Below are positions 1 through 8,997 of a stretch of DNA of 64,000 nucleotides, in pieces. Position 1 is the first letter of the stretch. Each line of letters opens with the position of its first letter. Made by a program: the position numbers and the translations under genes. The notes beneath the pieces were generated by a model. It was given only the letters and a program-made list of their open reading frames with translations, made no database searches and was not told where the DNA came from. Source of the stretch: an uncultured bacterium (GTDB lineage: Bacteria; Bacillota; Clostridia; Lachnospirales; Lachnospiraceae); assembly GCA_905214675.1 (NCBI GenBank), contig CAJMMS010000002.1, positions 22,754 through 86,753 of the forward strand, read 5' to 3'.

Positions 1-2
1 TT

Positions 3-851
3 CCGGAACAGCAGGGCGACTTCGAAAAACTGTATGAAGCACTGGAAGGTAACCCAGTTACCATCCGTTTCCTGGATCCGCCTCTGCATGAGTTCGTTCC
101 GACGGAAGAAGAGGACATCAAGAAACTGGCTGACGCACAGGGCAAGACTGTTGAACAGATCAAAGCTATCATCGACAGCCTGCATGAGTTCAACCCGATG
201 ATGGGTCATCGTGGATGCCGTCTGGCAGTTACTTATCCGGAAATCGCTAAAATGCAGACAACAGCCGTTATCCGTGCAGCTATCAATGTAAAGAAAGCTC
301 ATCCGGACTGGGCAGTTAAACCGGAAATCATGATCCCACTGGTTGGTGACATCAAAGAGCTGAAATACGTTAAGAAGTTCGTTGTTGAGACAGCAGACGC
401 TGAAATCGCAGCAGCAGGAAGCGATCTGGAATACGAAGTAGGTACTATGATCGAGATCCCGAGAGCAGCACTGACTGCTGACGATATCGCAAAAGAAGCT
501 GACTTCTTCTGCTTCGGTACAAACGACCTGACTCAGATGACATACGGCTTCTCACGTGATGATGCTGGTAAATTCCTGGATGCTTACTACGATGCTAAGA
601 TCTTCGAAAACGATCCGTTCGCAAAACTGGATCAGGTTGGCGTTGGCAAACTGATGAAGATGGCTATCGAATTAGGAAAACCGGTTAATCCGAAACTGCA
701 CGTAGGTATCTGCGGCGAACATGGTGGAGATCCAAGCTCTGTAGAATTCTGCAACAGCATTGGTCTTGACTATGTATCCTGCTCACCGTTCCGTGTACCG
801 ATCGCTCGTCTGGCAGCAGCTCAGGCAGCAATCGCTCAGAAGAACGCATAA
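3..851 (+). CDS. ppdK: Pyruvate, phosphate dikinase (C-terminal part, 5' truncated by window)
   Basis: The reading frame is open from the left edge to a TAA at 849-851 and gives the last 282 residues of a protein that is usually about 875 long. PPDK interconverts pyruvate and PEP using ATP and phosphate. The fragment is the C-terminal TIM-barrel PEP/pyruvate domain: it carries the GHRGCRL motif, a FGTNDLTQ strand and the GICGEHGGDP loop whose cysteine is the catalytic acid/base in this family. Codon use is strongly skewed to GGT, GCT, CTG and AAC, as in highly expressed genes, and unlike the next gene. A hairpin terminator follows at 935. The central phosphohistidine and N-terminal ATP-grasp domains lie outside the window. 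Confidence 0.96.
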   Translation, partial: PEQQGDFEKLYEALEGNPVTIRFLDPPLHEFVPTEEEDIKKLADAQGKTVEQIKAIIDSLHEFNPMMGHRGCRLAVTYPEIAKMQTTAVIRAAINVKKAHPDWAVKPEIMIPLVGDIKELKYVKKFVVETADAEIAAAGSDLEYEVGTMIEIPRAALTADDIAKEADFFCFGTNDLTQMTYGFSRDDAGKFLDAYYDAKIFENDPFAKLDQVGVGKLMKMAIELGKPVNPKLHVGICGEHGGDPSSVEFCNSIGLDYVSCSPFRVPIARLAAAQAAIAQKNA

Positions 852-934
852 TTTGAGCATGATCACAGGGCAGTAAATGTCCTGAAACATAAAGACACCT
901 GATCTGATCAGGTAATAGTCCAAGCGTAAATCAG

Positions 935-981
935 GACTCCTGGAATCCTGGAGATGATCCAAGGTTTCAGGGGTCTTTTTT
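935..981 (+). terminator. Rho-independent terminator after ppdK
   Basis: A 17-bp stem (935-951 with 959-975, a few G-U pairs and one mismatch) is followed by six T residues at 976-981. A smaller perfect 7-bp hairpin, ACCTGAT/ATCAGGT, lies just upstream at 897-913. Confidence 0.85.
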
Positions 982-1032
982 GTTGCAGTGACGAGAAAAT
1001 ATGCAAAAAGCGACAAAATACCACCTTTTTGT

Positions 1033-1063
1033 TGGAAAAAAGAAAAACTTATTGTGCTATAAT
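1033..1063 (+). promoter_or_regulatory. Extended -10 promoter for the AraC-type gene
   Basis: A perfect TATAAT at 1058-1063 is preceded by TGC at 1055-1057, which gives an extended -10. The best -35 is a weak TGGAAA at 1033-1038 with 19-bp spacing. The start codon lies about 220 bp downstream, so the transcript would have a long leader. Confidence 0.6.
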
Positions 1064-1086
1064 AGAAAAGATAGCTTGTAGATCTG

Positions 1087-1120
1087 ATGCCAGAATTTCC
1101 GGACATGGAGATTCTGGCAT
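1087..1120 (+). other. Perfect 10-bp stem-loop in the leader of the AraC-type gene
   Basis: ATGCCAGAAT (1087-1096) and ATTCTGGCAT (1111-1120) form a perfect stem with a 14-nt loop. There is no T-run, so it is not a terminator. It lies 24 bp after the -10 and could be an operator or an RNA structure. In the rest of the 852-1282 gap I see no gene and no recognisable B12 riboswitch. Confidence 0.5.
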
Positions 1121-1282
1121 TTACAGATAGAATGGAAATTCCTGGAATCAGCAGAAGGAGTTTGGCATCCCCGGAGTGATAACATACAATAAAAAAATAT
1201 GCCTCGTAGACCTGGCAAAGACGGACGAAACGAAGCATACGATGGAGATGACGGAAAATCAGAAAGATAAGGATAAAAAGAT

Positions 1283-3205
1283 ATGGCAGATATATCATTT
1301 CAGGATGCAGGCAGTGGGCTGTGGGATGAAATGCAGGAATGTTTGATTTATATACAGAACCATCCGGAGCAGAATATTACAGCAGAGGAACTGGCCGGAA
1401 GAATGGCATATGATCCGATGGAGTTTGCCTATTTGTTTGATCTGTTTTTTGAAAAAAGAATCGAAAAATGGGAAGCAGAAGTGGTCCGGTCCTATAAAGG
1501 ATCCGGCAGGATGCCATATGAAAGAGCGGCAGACAGAACGTGGATCGATGTCTGTTTTATTCGAAGAGGCACACAGAAACTGGCGGCGCAGCCGGTTTTT
1601 GCTGAAGAAAGCAAGGGCAGTTCTTTTTTGGAGACAGGAATGAAAAATATTGAGGCGTATGCCAGAGAGCAGTGGAAAAAGCGAATCCGTATAAAAGAGC
1701 GTATGCTGTTCTGGTGGCATGACAGCGAATATCATTTTCACTTTCTTATGGGAAGTCAAAAGACGGAAGAGGAGTCAGAAAAAGGGACGAATACATTTGA
1801 AATTGAATTAGAGGCATCAGATTATGCAGTATTTACCTGGAAGGAAAATACTGCCGGTAAGCCGGAAGAAGAGATGCTGAAAGCCGTATTGAAGTATGCC
1901 CTGTGTGACTGGGAAAAAGAGACCCAGATAGCCTATGACCGGAATAAAATTTATTTTATTTCCTATGAAAATGGAAAGTACGCTGTTTATATGCCTCTGA
2001 AAAAGAGGATTCAGGAAAATTATAAGATCAAACACGAAAACAGAGAACGGAAAATTTACGGTCTGGATGAATGGATCGATTACATAGATGAACATATTGA
2101 GGAAGAACTGACAGCAAAAGATCTTGCAGCAGTCTTTGGCTATTCTGAGCGCCATTTTCGAAATGTGTTCCAGATTTATTATGATGTAAAACTAAATGAC
2201 TATATACGAAAAAGAAAATTACATTTTGCCGCACAGGAATTAAAAAATGGAAAAAAACCAGAAAAAGTGGCCAGAAAATATGCCTTTAAAAGCAACGTCA
2301 GATTCAGCAGAGCTTTTCACGGAGAATACGGTATGACACCGGCGAAATATTATAAAGAAGAGTTTCAGAATGAAGAATGGATCCGCTACATTGATCAGCA
2401 TATTACAGAAGATCTGACGGTGGAGCGTCTTGCAGCAGAATTTCATTATTCGAAGGATCATTTTCGCAAGGAATTCCAGGATGCTTTTGGAGTGGGACCG
2501 GTGACTTATATCACACAGCGGAAAGTGCGTCTTGCAGCACAGAAACTGCGGGAAGGAAAGACAATCGATGAAGCTGGAAAAGTGTTTGGATTTCATTCAC
2601 GAAATGGATTTGATAAAGCATTTCGCAGAGTATTTTATACCAGTCCGGCAAAATATGCAAAAGCAAAACCGGAGGTCGTAAACCTCAATCGTTATTATTC
2701 AGAATATAAAAATAAAATAAAAGTCTCATATATTGAGATGGATGAGATCAAAATGGCGGGCTGGACGATCATTGCCAATCGCCGGGAGGCAGATATTCCG
2801 GCACAACTGGCATTCTGGCTCGATAAACATTCTTTGCAGTATCAGAAACTGAATACACTTTCAGAGGAGGGAAAAGGCAGAGATAAGATTGCCCTGTGGT
2901 ACAGGGAAAAGAAAAATATCGAGTATATTCTGGGATCGATCGTAGACTCTTTTGACGGCATTCCGGAAGATGCATTCCAGGTTACGATCGCAGCCGGACG
3001 TTATGCAGTTTTTGAATCGGATCAGGAAAATGATATGGAAAATCTGCCGGAAACCGTGCGGATGTTTGCAAGATGTGTGCTGTATGGCTGGATACGGGAA
3101 CACAGGGACATGCTGTGTCTGCAACGAGTCAGCTTTGAACGTTATACAGATCAGAAAATGTATCTTTATGTTCCGGTCAACGAAACAGAGAATGGAAAAA
3201 AGTAA
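1283..3205 (+). CDS. Multi-HTH AraC-family regulator with GyrI-like C-terminal domain
   Basis: A 640-residue cytoplasmic regulator. Residues about 260-355 and 363-462 are two complete AraC-type double-HTH units, each with the usual recognition helices and a TPAKYY/SPAKYA ending. Residues about 20-65 resemble the first half of a third unit. Residues about 478-638 look like a GyrI-type effector-binding domain, and the 80-250 stretch may be a second, diverged one. Typical AraC/Rob proteins have one HTH unit and about 290 residues, so this is a duplicated form. The ATG is preceded by an AAGGA-type site. The next gene starts 18 bp after the stop, so the regulator probably belongs to, and may control, the surface/ECF operon downstream. 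Its ligand is unknown. Confidence 0.8.
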   Translation: MADISFQDAGSGLWDEMQECLIYIQNHPEQNITAEELAGRMAYDPMEFAYLFDLFFEKRIEKWEAEVVRSYKGSGRMPYERAADRTWIDVCFIRRGTQKLAAQPVFAEESKGSSFLETGMKNIEAYAREQWKKRIRIKERMLFWWHDSEYHFHFLMGSQKTEEESEKGTNTFEIELEASDYAVFTWKENTAGKPEEEMLKAVLKYALCDWEKETQIAYDRNKIYFISYENGKYAVYMPLKKRIQENYKIKHENRERKIYGLDEWIDYIDEHIEEELTAKDLAAVFGYSERHFRNVFQIYYDVKLNDYIRKRKLHFAAQELKNGKKPEKVARKYAFKSNVRFSRAFHGEYGMTPAKYYKEEFQNEEWIRYIDQHITEDLTVERLAAEFHYSKDHFRKEFQDAFGVGPVTYITQRKVRLAAQKLREGKTIDEAGKVFGFHSRNGFDKAFRRVFYTSPAKYAKAKPEVVNLNRYYSEYKNKIKVSYIEMDEIKMAGWTIIANRREADIPAQLAFWLDKHSLQYQKLNTLSEEGKGRDKIALWYREKKNIEYILGSIVDSFDGIPEDAFQVTIAAGRYAVFESDQENDMENLPETVRMFARCVLYGWIREHRDMLCLQRVSFERYTDQKMYLYVPVNETENGKK

Positions 3206-3223
3206 GAAATGGAGGAGCAGAAC

Positions 3224-4994
3224 GTGAAAAAAGGGGAACAAGGTAGAAAGAGAAGAGTAGCATATATGCTGGCAGTCATGTTGCTGATCTCTTCTTCTTT
3301 CGGTGTTTCTTATGCCGGAACAGATCTGCCGGTTGAAAAGCAGAGCGAGGCGCAAAGTGAGCTGCAAAAGCAGGAGAATGCCAAGAAAGAAAAAGAAAAT
3401 GAACCAGCGCAGGAAACGGAAAGTGAAACACAGAGCGAACCACAGAAAGAAACAGAAAGTGAAAAGCAGAGTGAGTCACAGAAAGAGACGGAAAGTGAAA
3501 AGCAGAGTGAGTCACAGAAAGAGACGGAAAGCGAAAAGCAGAGTGAGTCACAGAAAGAAACGGAAAGCGAGAAACAGAGTGAATCGCAGAAAGAGACAGA
3601 AAGTGAAAAACAGAGTGAGTCACAGAAAGAAACAAAGCAGGGCAATGTGGAAAGACAGAATGTTCTCACTTCTGTGAGAGCATATCTTTTGCAGAAAAAC
3701 AGCAATCCGGATTTTAGCAGTATCTGGAATGTGATCTGACTTCAGAGAAGTGGAATGGAAGTGCCGGAAGCTTATCGGAAGACGTTTTATCAGAATGTCT
3801 ATACATACTGTGAGCAGAAAAACTGGATCCTGACCCGGACAAAGTATTCTGACTATTCAAAACTGATCATGGCACTGACTTCCATCGGGATAGATGCACA
3901 GGATGTCGGAGGACACAATCTGTTTGAGTATCTGGCAGATTATGAAAATGTAAAAATGCAGGGAATCAACGGGCCAATCTGGGCGCTGATCGCGCTGAAC
4001 TGTCATCCGTCTTATTCTATTCCGGAAAAGAAGGAGGCGGAAGTACAGACAACGGAAGAACTGCTGGTACAGGCAGTGTTAGAAGCACAGTGTCCGGATG
4101 GCGGCTGGAATCTGGCAGGCGGTCAGGGAGATTCCGATATGACGGGTATGGCACTGCAGGCACTTTCTTTTTATTATGGAACACGCACCGATGTGACAGC
4201 GGCGGTAAACAGGGCACTTGCCTGGATTTCAGAAAACCAGCAGTGATACAGAGGAGACAGACAAACCTGGTAACGGAAGCAATAGTGGAGCAGGTTCCGG
4301 AAGTACCATACAGCCTGTTTATCAAAAAACAAAAGCCAAAAGGATTACTTTGAATTACAAAAAAATCCATCTGACGGTAGGACAGAGCAAAAAACTGAAG
4401 GCAACCATTTATCCGAAAAATACGACCGCCAAAAGTATAATGTGGTTCACAACGGATAAAAAGGTAGCGGTGCTTGGGAAAAATGGGAAAGTGATCGGCA
4501 GAGGAGCCGGTGCGGCAGTAATCACGGTTATGACGATGGATGGAAGCAGGAAAAAAGCATCCTGTAAAGTGATTGTGCAGGAAACCAGAAAAGTGACACC
4601 AAAGCCTTCCGGTCAGAGAAAAACCATTCCGGCAGCTACAGGCAAAAAAGCACCATCTGGACAGACGAAAACACTTTCGAATACAAAAAGCAACAATTCC
4701 ACGGGAAATGGAAAAAAGAATTCTGTGGATACCAAAAAGAAAAAGAACAAAGAAACCGAAGCAGAAACAGGATGGAGTTTTGACGGTGCCGATTATGTAC
4801 CGGATATGGCAGAAAGTGTGGAAAAGGAACTGGAAAGTGAAAGAGAAGAGGCAAAAGAAGAAGTGCATAAAGAAATAAAAAGACAGGTCAGAATCCTGAT
4901 GCCGGCAGCACTTTCCGGCGCTGGCGTGCTCGTACTTTTTGAAGCACTGGCATTTGGTATCTATCGCAAAAAGAAAGGAAGAAAAATAAGATGA
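3224..4994 (+). pseudogene. Broken cell-surface protein: signal peptide, repeat linker, prenyltransferase-like barrel, Ig-like domain, TM anchor
   Basis: Translation would start at GTG 3224, 8 nt after GGAGG, giving a KKG..RKRR signal peptide. Next come six 12-residue ETESEKQSESQK repeats and an alpha-barrel region (3680-4246) with squalene/prenyltransferase-type repeats (the CPDGGWN and DMTGMALQAL segments). An in-frame TGA at 3737-3739 interrupts it; upstream and downstream are in the same frame, so one base (for example GGA to TGA) would restore it. At about 4220-4246 the frame ends at TGA and the protein continues in another frame: a Gly/Ser/Thr linker, a bacterial Ig-like domain (KRITLNYKKIHLTVG onward), a Lys-rich stalk and a C-terminal membrane helix ending in KKKGRKIR. 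The barrel is too short, so a deletion probably accompanies the shift. The same barrel fold forms the alpha domain of transcobalamin and intrinsic factor. Confidence 0.75.
3413..3628 (+). repeat. Six tandem 36-bp coding repeats (12-residue Glu/Ser/Gln/Lys unit)
   Basis: Six exact-length copies begin at 3413, 3449, 3485, 3521, 3557 and 3593. Differences are mostly at third codon positions; the first copy also changes Lys to Thr and Ser to Pro. The unit encodes a hydrophilic spacer between the signal peptide and the barrel. Copy number is likely to vary between strains. Confidence 0.95.
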
Positions 4995-6253
4995 GAGTAA
5001 AGAAAAATACGAAAAGTGTGCTTGCATTTTTACTGTGTGTCATTCTGATGCTGACCATGGGATGTGCGAAAGGAACAGAAAAGGAACCGTCAACAGGCGG
5101 TACCTCAGATGCAGCTTTAGCAGAGATAAATGAGATACCGGCCGATGGCATCATCACAAAAGATCAGTTTCAGAGCGTAGCAGGAAAGGATCAGAAAGTT
5201 CAGTTTAAAGGGACAACCGAGGACGGGATCACCTACATCTGGACGTATGACTGTGCGAAGATCCAGAATCCGGAAGATCAGAATCTGAAGATTGATTTTA
5301 CACAGGAGAATCTGGATGAGATTAAAAAGCAGGCAAACAATGCCAACGATGCACTGCAGATGACGATGCACGGAAAAGGGCTGATCTGTGTTCCGACCCT
5401 GGAAGTGACGTTGCCGCAGAACTGGGAGTCCAATGAAGCGTATCTTGTCAAAGAACAGGATGGCAGGCTGGCGAAAATGAGTGATGTAACCGTAACAAAT
5501 GACAAGGAAAGTACAACACTTGTCATGAATGTAACTTCTCTGGATGGGGACTGCTATGTGATCGGCGGAATCACAGAGGAGCAGAACAAAGGTGCGGATG
5601 CGGCAAACAAAAGTTCGAAAAAGAAAGAGGACAAAGAGCAGGGGCAGGAAACACAGAATGAAGCAGAAAGCGGTATGCAAGAGAGCGATACCGATGACAT
5701 GGAAAATGAAGCGGATGAAGAACAGGCCAATGAGAATGACGCTTCCGGGCAGGATGTAAAGAGTGACGAAAGAGCAGATGATCCGGCAGAAGGGGAAAAC
5801 GGTCAGGAAAAAGGTGGCAATGCAAACAGTGGTACAGCGGCTTCTTCCAATACCTGCACGATCTCCATCAGTTGTGCAACGATTCTGGACAATATGGATG
5901 ACCTGAAGAGCAGCAAAGCAGAATTTGTTCCGTCCGATGGATGGATCCTGGCACCGACTGAGGTTGAATTTACCGAGGGAGAATCCGTACACGATGTTCT
6001 GCAGAGAGTTTGCAGAGAGGCAGGCATTCAGATGGAATCCAGCTTCACACCGGCGTACAATTCTGCTTATGTGGAAGGCATCAACAACCTTTACGAGTTT
6101 GACTGCGGACAGCTTTCTGGCTGGATGTTCAGCGTAAATGGCTGGTATCCGAACTATGGATGCAGCAAATACACCGTAAATGCCGGCGATGAGATCTGCT
6201 GGGTATATACCTGCAACCTCGGAAAAGACGTAGGCGATAATTCCATGTATTAA
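4991..6253 (+). CDS. DUF4430 (transcobalamin beta-like) lipoprotein
   Basis: A 420-residue exported lipoprotein. The N-terminus has a basic start, a hydrophobic stretch and a lipobox ending LTMGC with the lipidated cysteine at 25. Residues about 35-200 are an uncharacterised folded region. Residues about 200-275 are a low-complexity Glu/Asp/Asn/Gly linker. Residues about 286-420 match the DUF4430 family, which resembles the C-terminal beta domain of transcobalamin: the GESVHDVL and LSGWMFSVNGWYPNYG segments are typical. The ATG overlaps the previous stop as ATGA, so translation is coupled to the barrel-protein fragment. With an ECF transporter directly downstream, the inferred role is extracellular ligand capture and handover. 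The ligand is inferred from fold only. Confidence 0.85.
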   Translation: MRVKKNTKSVLAFLLCVILMLTMGCAKGTEKEPSTGGTSDAALAEINEIPADGIITKDQFQSVAGKDQKVQFKGTTEDGITYIWTYDCAKIQNPEDQNLKIDFTQENLDEIKKQANNANDALQMTMHGKGLICVPTLEVTLPQNWESNEAYLVKEQDGRLAKMSDVTVTNDKESTTLVMNVTSLDGDCYVIGGITEEQNKGADAANKSSKKKEDKEQGQETQNEAESGMQESDTDDMENEADEEQANENDASGQDVKSDERADDPAEGENGQEKGGNANSGTAASSNTCTISISCATILDNMDDLKSSKAEFVPSDGWILAPTEVEFTEGESVHDVLQRVCREAGIQMESSFTPAYNSAYVEGINNLYEFDCGQLSGWMFSVNGWYPNYGCSKYTVNAGDEICWVYTCNLGKDVGDNSMY

Positions 6254-6280
6254 AGAAAGAGGCAGATGCCGGAGGTAAAC

Positions 6281-7225
6281 ATGAAAGATACATTCTCTAC
6301 ATACCATCCGCTTCTGAATATGCTTTATTTTGTCGGAGTGATCGGGGTGACCGTATTTGTCGTTCACCCGGTCATTCTGGCAATTTCTCTGTTTGGAGGA
6401 ATTGCATATTCGGTACTGTTAAAGGGATGGCAGAAAACAGTCAAATTTAACCTGATCTTTTCGATTCCGATGATGCTGATCGTGGCACTGATGAACCCGA
6501 TGTTCAACCACTACGGCGTGACGATCATCGGATATCTGCACAACGGCAATCCGTTTACACTGGAGAGCTGCGTGTACGGTCTGGTGATGGCAATGATGCT
6601 GGTGTGCACGATGATCTGGTTTTCCTGTTATACCGTCGTGATGACATCGGACAAATTTATCTACCTTTTCGGAAAGCTTATACCGGCACTGTCGCTGGTG
6701 CTTTCCATGTGCCTTCGGTTTGTGCCGAAGTTCACCCGTGAGGCAGGCGTGATCTCGGATGGACAGAAATGCATCGGACGCAGCACTGAAAATGGCAGTC
6801 TGGTAAAACGTGCAAAACATGGGATCACGATTTTTTCCATCCTGGTGACCTGGGCACTGGAAAATGCGATCGAGACTTCGGATTCCATGAAATGCCGCGG
6901 TTACGGCGAAAAGGGCAGAACGGCATTCTCCCTGTACCGCTTTGATAAACGGGATATTTTCTGTCTGCTGTTTATGGTTCTGAGTTTTGCACTGACACTG
7001 TTCGGATTTTCCAAAGGCTATACCTTCTGTCAGTATAATCCGAAGATCATTGTAAAAGGGATTCCGCTGACGGCGGGAAGTCTGCTGGTATATCTGGCAT
7101 TTTTCCTGTTTTCCGTGCTTCCGGTCGTCCTGGAAGTCTGGGACCGTTATCAGTGGAAACAGAGACGCAGACAGGTGGAAAAAGCAGAACAGGCCAATTA
7201 TCGCCTGTGGGAAGTACAGGATTAG
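6281..7225 (+). CDS. ecfT: ECF transporter transmembrane (T) component
   Basis: A 314-residue CbiQ/EcfT-family membrane protein, with hydrophobic segments in the N-terminal half, a long cytoplasmic helical region and further helices at the C-terminus. The coupling motif appears as SMKCRGYGEKGR near residue 203, where the family usually has Ala-Arg-Gly. I chose the ATG at 6281 because GGAGG lies 5 nt upstream; an ATG at 6266 is possible but poorly placed. It follows the lipoprotein by 27 bp and precedes the ATPase by 16 bp. The T component links the substrate-binding S protein to the ATPases. Confidence 0.9.
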   Translation: MKDTFSTYHPLLNMLYFVGVIGVTVFVVHPVILAISLFGGIAYSVLLKGWQKTVKFNLIFSIPMMLIVALMNPMFNHYGVTIIGYLHNGNPFTLESCVYGLVMAMMLVCTMIWFSCYTVVMTSDKFIYLFGKLIPALSLVLSMCLRFVPKFTREAGVISDGQKCIGRSTENGSLVKRAKHGITIFSILVTWALENAIETSDSMKCRGYGEKGRTAFSLYRFDKRDIFCLLFMVLSFALTLFGFSKGYTFCQYNPKIIVKGIPLTAGSLLVYLAFFLFSVLPVVLEVWDRYQWKQRRRQVEKAEQANYRLWEVQD

Positions 7226-7241
7226 AAGAAGGAGAGAGGCG

Positions 7242-8996
7242 ATGTCAGAAACGATGGGAAAAGAAACAAATATGGGTGCGATCCTGGAGATTAAAGATCT
7301 CTGTTTTGCCTACCCGGAAGAAGAAAAAAGAGCACTGAACCATGTTTCCCTTCAGGTAGAAGAAGGGGAATTTCTGGTGCTGTGCGGAAAGAGCGGTTGC
7401 GGAAAGAGTACGCTGTTAAAGCATATGAAAACACCGCTGACACCGCATGGAAAACGAAAAGGAGAAATCCTTTTTGACGGACAGAAACTGCATGAGATGA
7501 CGAACCGGGAACAGAGCCAGAGGATCGGCTATGTCCTGCAGAATCCGGACAATCAGATTGTTACAGACAAAGTGTGGCATGAACTGGCATTCGGACTGGA
7601 AAGCCTGGGCTATAAAAATGCAGAGATCCGTATCCGTGTGGCGGAGATGGCAAGTTATTTTGGCATCCAGGACTGGTTTTACAAAAATGTGGCAGAATTA
7701 TCGGGAGGTCAGAAGCAGCTTCTGAACCTGGCATCCATCATGGCGATGCATCCGGATATTCTGATCCTGGATGAGCCGACCTCACAGCTTGACCCGATCG
7801 CCGCATCGGATTTCCTGGAGACGGTAAAGAAGATCAACCGGGATCTCGGTACGACCATTCTTCTGACGGAACACCGCCTGGAAGAAGTTTTCACGGCAGC
7901 AGACCGTGTTGTTGTCATGGATGGCGGAGAAGTGCTCTGCACGGGAACTCCGGAAGAAATCGGAGAGGAACTCAAAAAGCAGAATCACGAGATGTTTCTG
8001 GCCATGCCGGTTCCGATGCAGATTTATGCAAAAGTAAATTCTGCCACGCATATGCCATGCCCGATCACCGTTCGCGGCGGAAGAAACTGGCTGAATGCGA
8101 TCTGTAAAGAAAAACAGATCCAGCCGCAGGAGGCAGACTTTTTTGGAAAAGATGCAAAAGAAACAACGGAAAAAGAAGAGATCATTCTGGAGGCAAAGGA
8201 TATCTGGTTCCGTTACGATAAAGATCAGCCGGATGTCGTGAAAGGTCTGAATCTTTCGCTGAAACGGGGCGAGTTTTTTGCTCTGCTTGGAGGAAACGGT
8301 ACCGGAAAATCAACGACGCTCTCCATCATCAGCCGACTTCGCAAACCGTACCGCGGCAAAGTGCTGCTGGAAGGAAAAGATATCCGCCGTTACAGTGAAA
8401 AAGAACTGTTCCGTGGCTTCCTGGGCGTTCTGCCGCAGAATCCGCAGTCGCTGTTTGTAAAGAAAACAGTAGAACTGGAACTGTTTGAGATGGTGGGCGG
8501 AACAAAAGAAAAGAAAGACGGAGAGTATCACCTTGCCATGGACAAACGGGAAGCGGTCGAAGGAATCGTAAAAGTGACACATCTGGAAGGACTTCTGCAC
8601 CGTCATCCATATGACTTAAGCGGCGGTGAACAGCAGAGACTGGCACTGGCGAAAATCCTGCTGCTGCGTCCGAAACTTCTGCTGATGGATGAGCCGACCA
8701 AAGGACTGGACAGCTATTTTAAGAAAGAATTTGCAGAGATTCTGGATCTTCTGAAGCAGCAGGGTGTGACGATCTTTATGATTTCCCATGACATCGAGTT
8801 CTGTGCATCGTATGCCGACCGATGCGGACTGTTTTTTGACGGCAACATTGCAGCGAGCGGTACGCCGGGAACGTTCTTTGCCGGAAATAATTTCTATACA
8901 ACAGCGGCAAACCGTATGGCACGCAAATATTTCCCGATGGCAGTGACGGCAGCGGATGTTGCGGAAGCTCTTTCTGATGACAGTGGGTGTATGTGA
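7242..8996 (+). CDS. ECF transporter fused double ATPase (A-A')
   Basis: A 584-residue protein with two complete ABC ATPase domains. The first has Walker A GKSGCGKST near residue 48, Q-loop VLQNPDNQI, signature LSGGQKQ near 152 and Walker B ILDEPTSQLD near 176. The second has GGNGTGKST near 349, signature LSGGEQQ near 459 and LLMDEPTKGLD near 482. Most ECF systems encode two separate ATPases; the fused form is a known variant. An AGGAGAGAGG site precedes the ATG. The stop is followed after one base by the S-component start (TGATATG), which implies translational coupling. It should power uptake of the ligand captured by the neighbouring proteins. Confidence 0.93.
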   Translation: MSETMGKETNMGAILEIKDLCFAYPEEEKRALNHVSLQVEEGEFLVLCGKSGCGKSTLLKHMKTPLTPHGKRKGEILFDGQKLHEMTNREQSQRIGYVLQNPDNQIVTDKVWHELAFGLESLGYKNAEIRIRVAEMASYFGIQDWFYKNVAELSGGQKQLLNLASIMAMHPDILILDEPTSQLDPIAASDFLETVKKINRDLGTTILLTEHRLEEVFTAADRVVVMDGGEVLCTGTPEEIGEELKKQNHEMFLAMPVPMQIYAKVNSATHMPCPITVRGGRNWLNAICKEKQIQPQEADFFGKDAKETTEKEEIILEAKDIWFRYDKDQPDVVKGLNLSLKRGEFFALLGGNGTGKSTTLSIISRLRKPYRGKVLLEGKDIRRYSEKELFRGFLGVLPQNPQSLFVKKTVELELFEMVGGTKEKKDGEYHLAMDKREAVEGIVKVTHLEGLLHRHPYDLSGGEQQRLALAKILLLRPKLLLMDEPTKGLDSYFKKEFAEILDLLKQQGVTIFMISHDIEFCASYADRCGLFFDGNIAASGTPGTFFAGNNFYTTAANRMARKYFPMAVTAADVAEALSDDSGCM

Positions 8997-8997
8997 T

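Noticed and set aside
852..1282. Cobalamin riboswitch before the ECF locus
   Set aside because: I looked for the B12-box and the usual long multi-stem leader and found only a terminator, a promoter and a simple 10-bp hairpin.
3413..3628. 36-bp repeats that could suggest a CRISPR array
   Set aside because: The units are directly tandem with no spacers, lie in frame in a coding sequence and differ mainly at third codon positions.
3737..3739. In-frame TGA as a selenocysteine codon
   Set aside because: It falls at a plain structural position in a surface repeat protein, I see no SECIS-like hairpin just after it, and the gene has a second lesion downstream.
4017..6367. Long open frames antisense to the surface protein and lipoprotein genes
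   Set aside because: They lie wholly opposite better-supported genes, have no ribosome sites, and their cysteine- and histidine-rich composition is that of reverse-complemented coding sequence.
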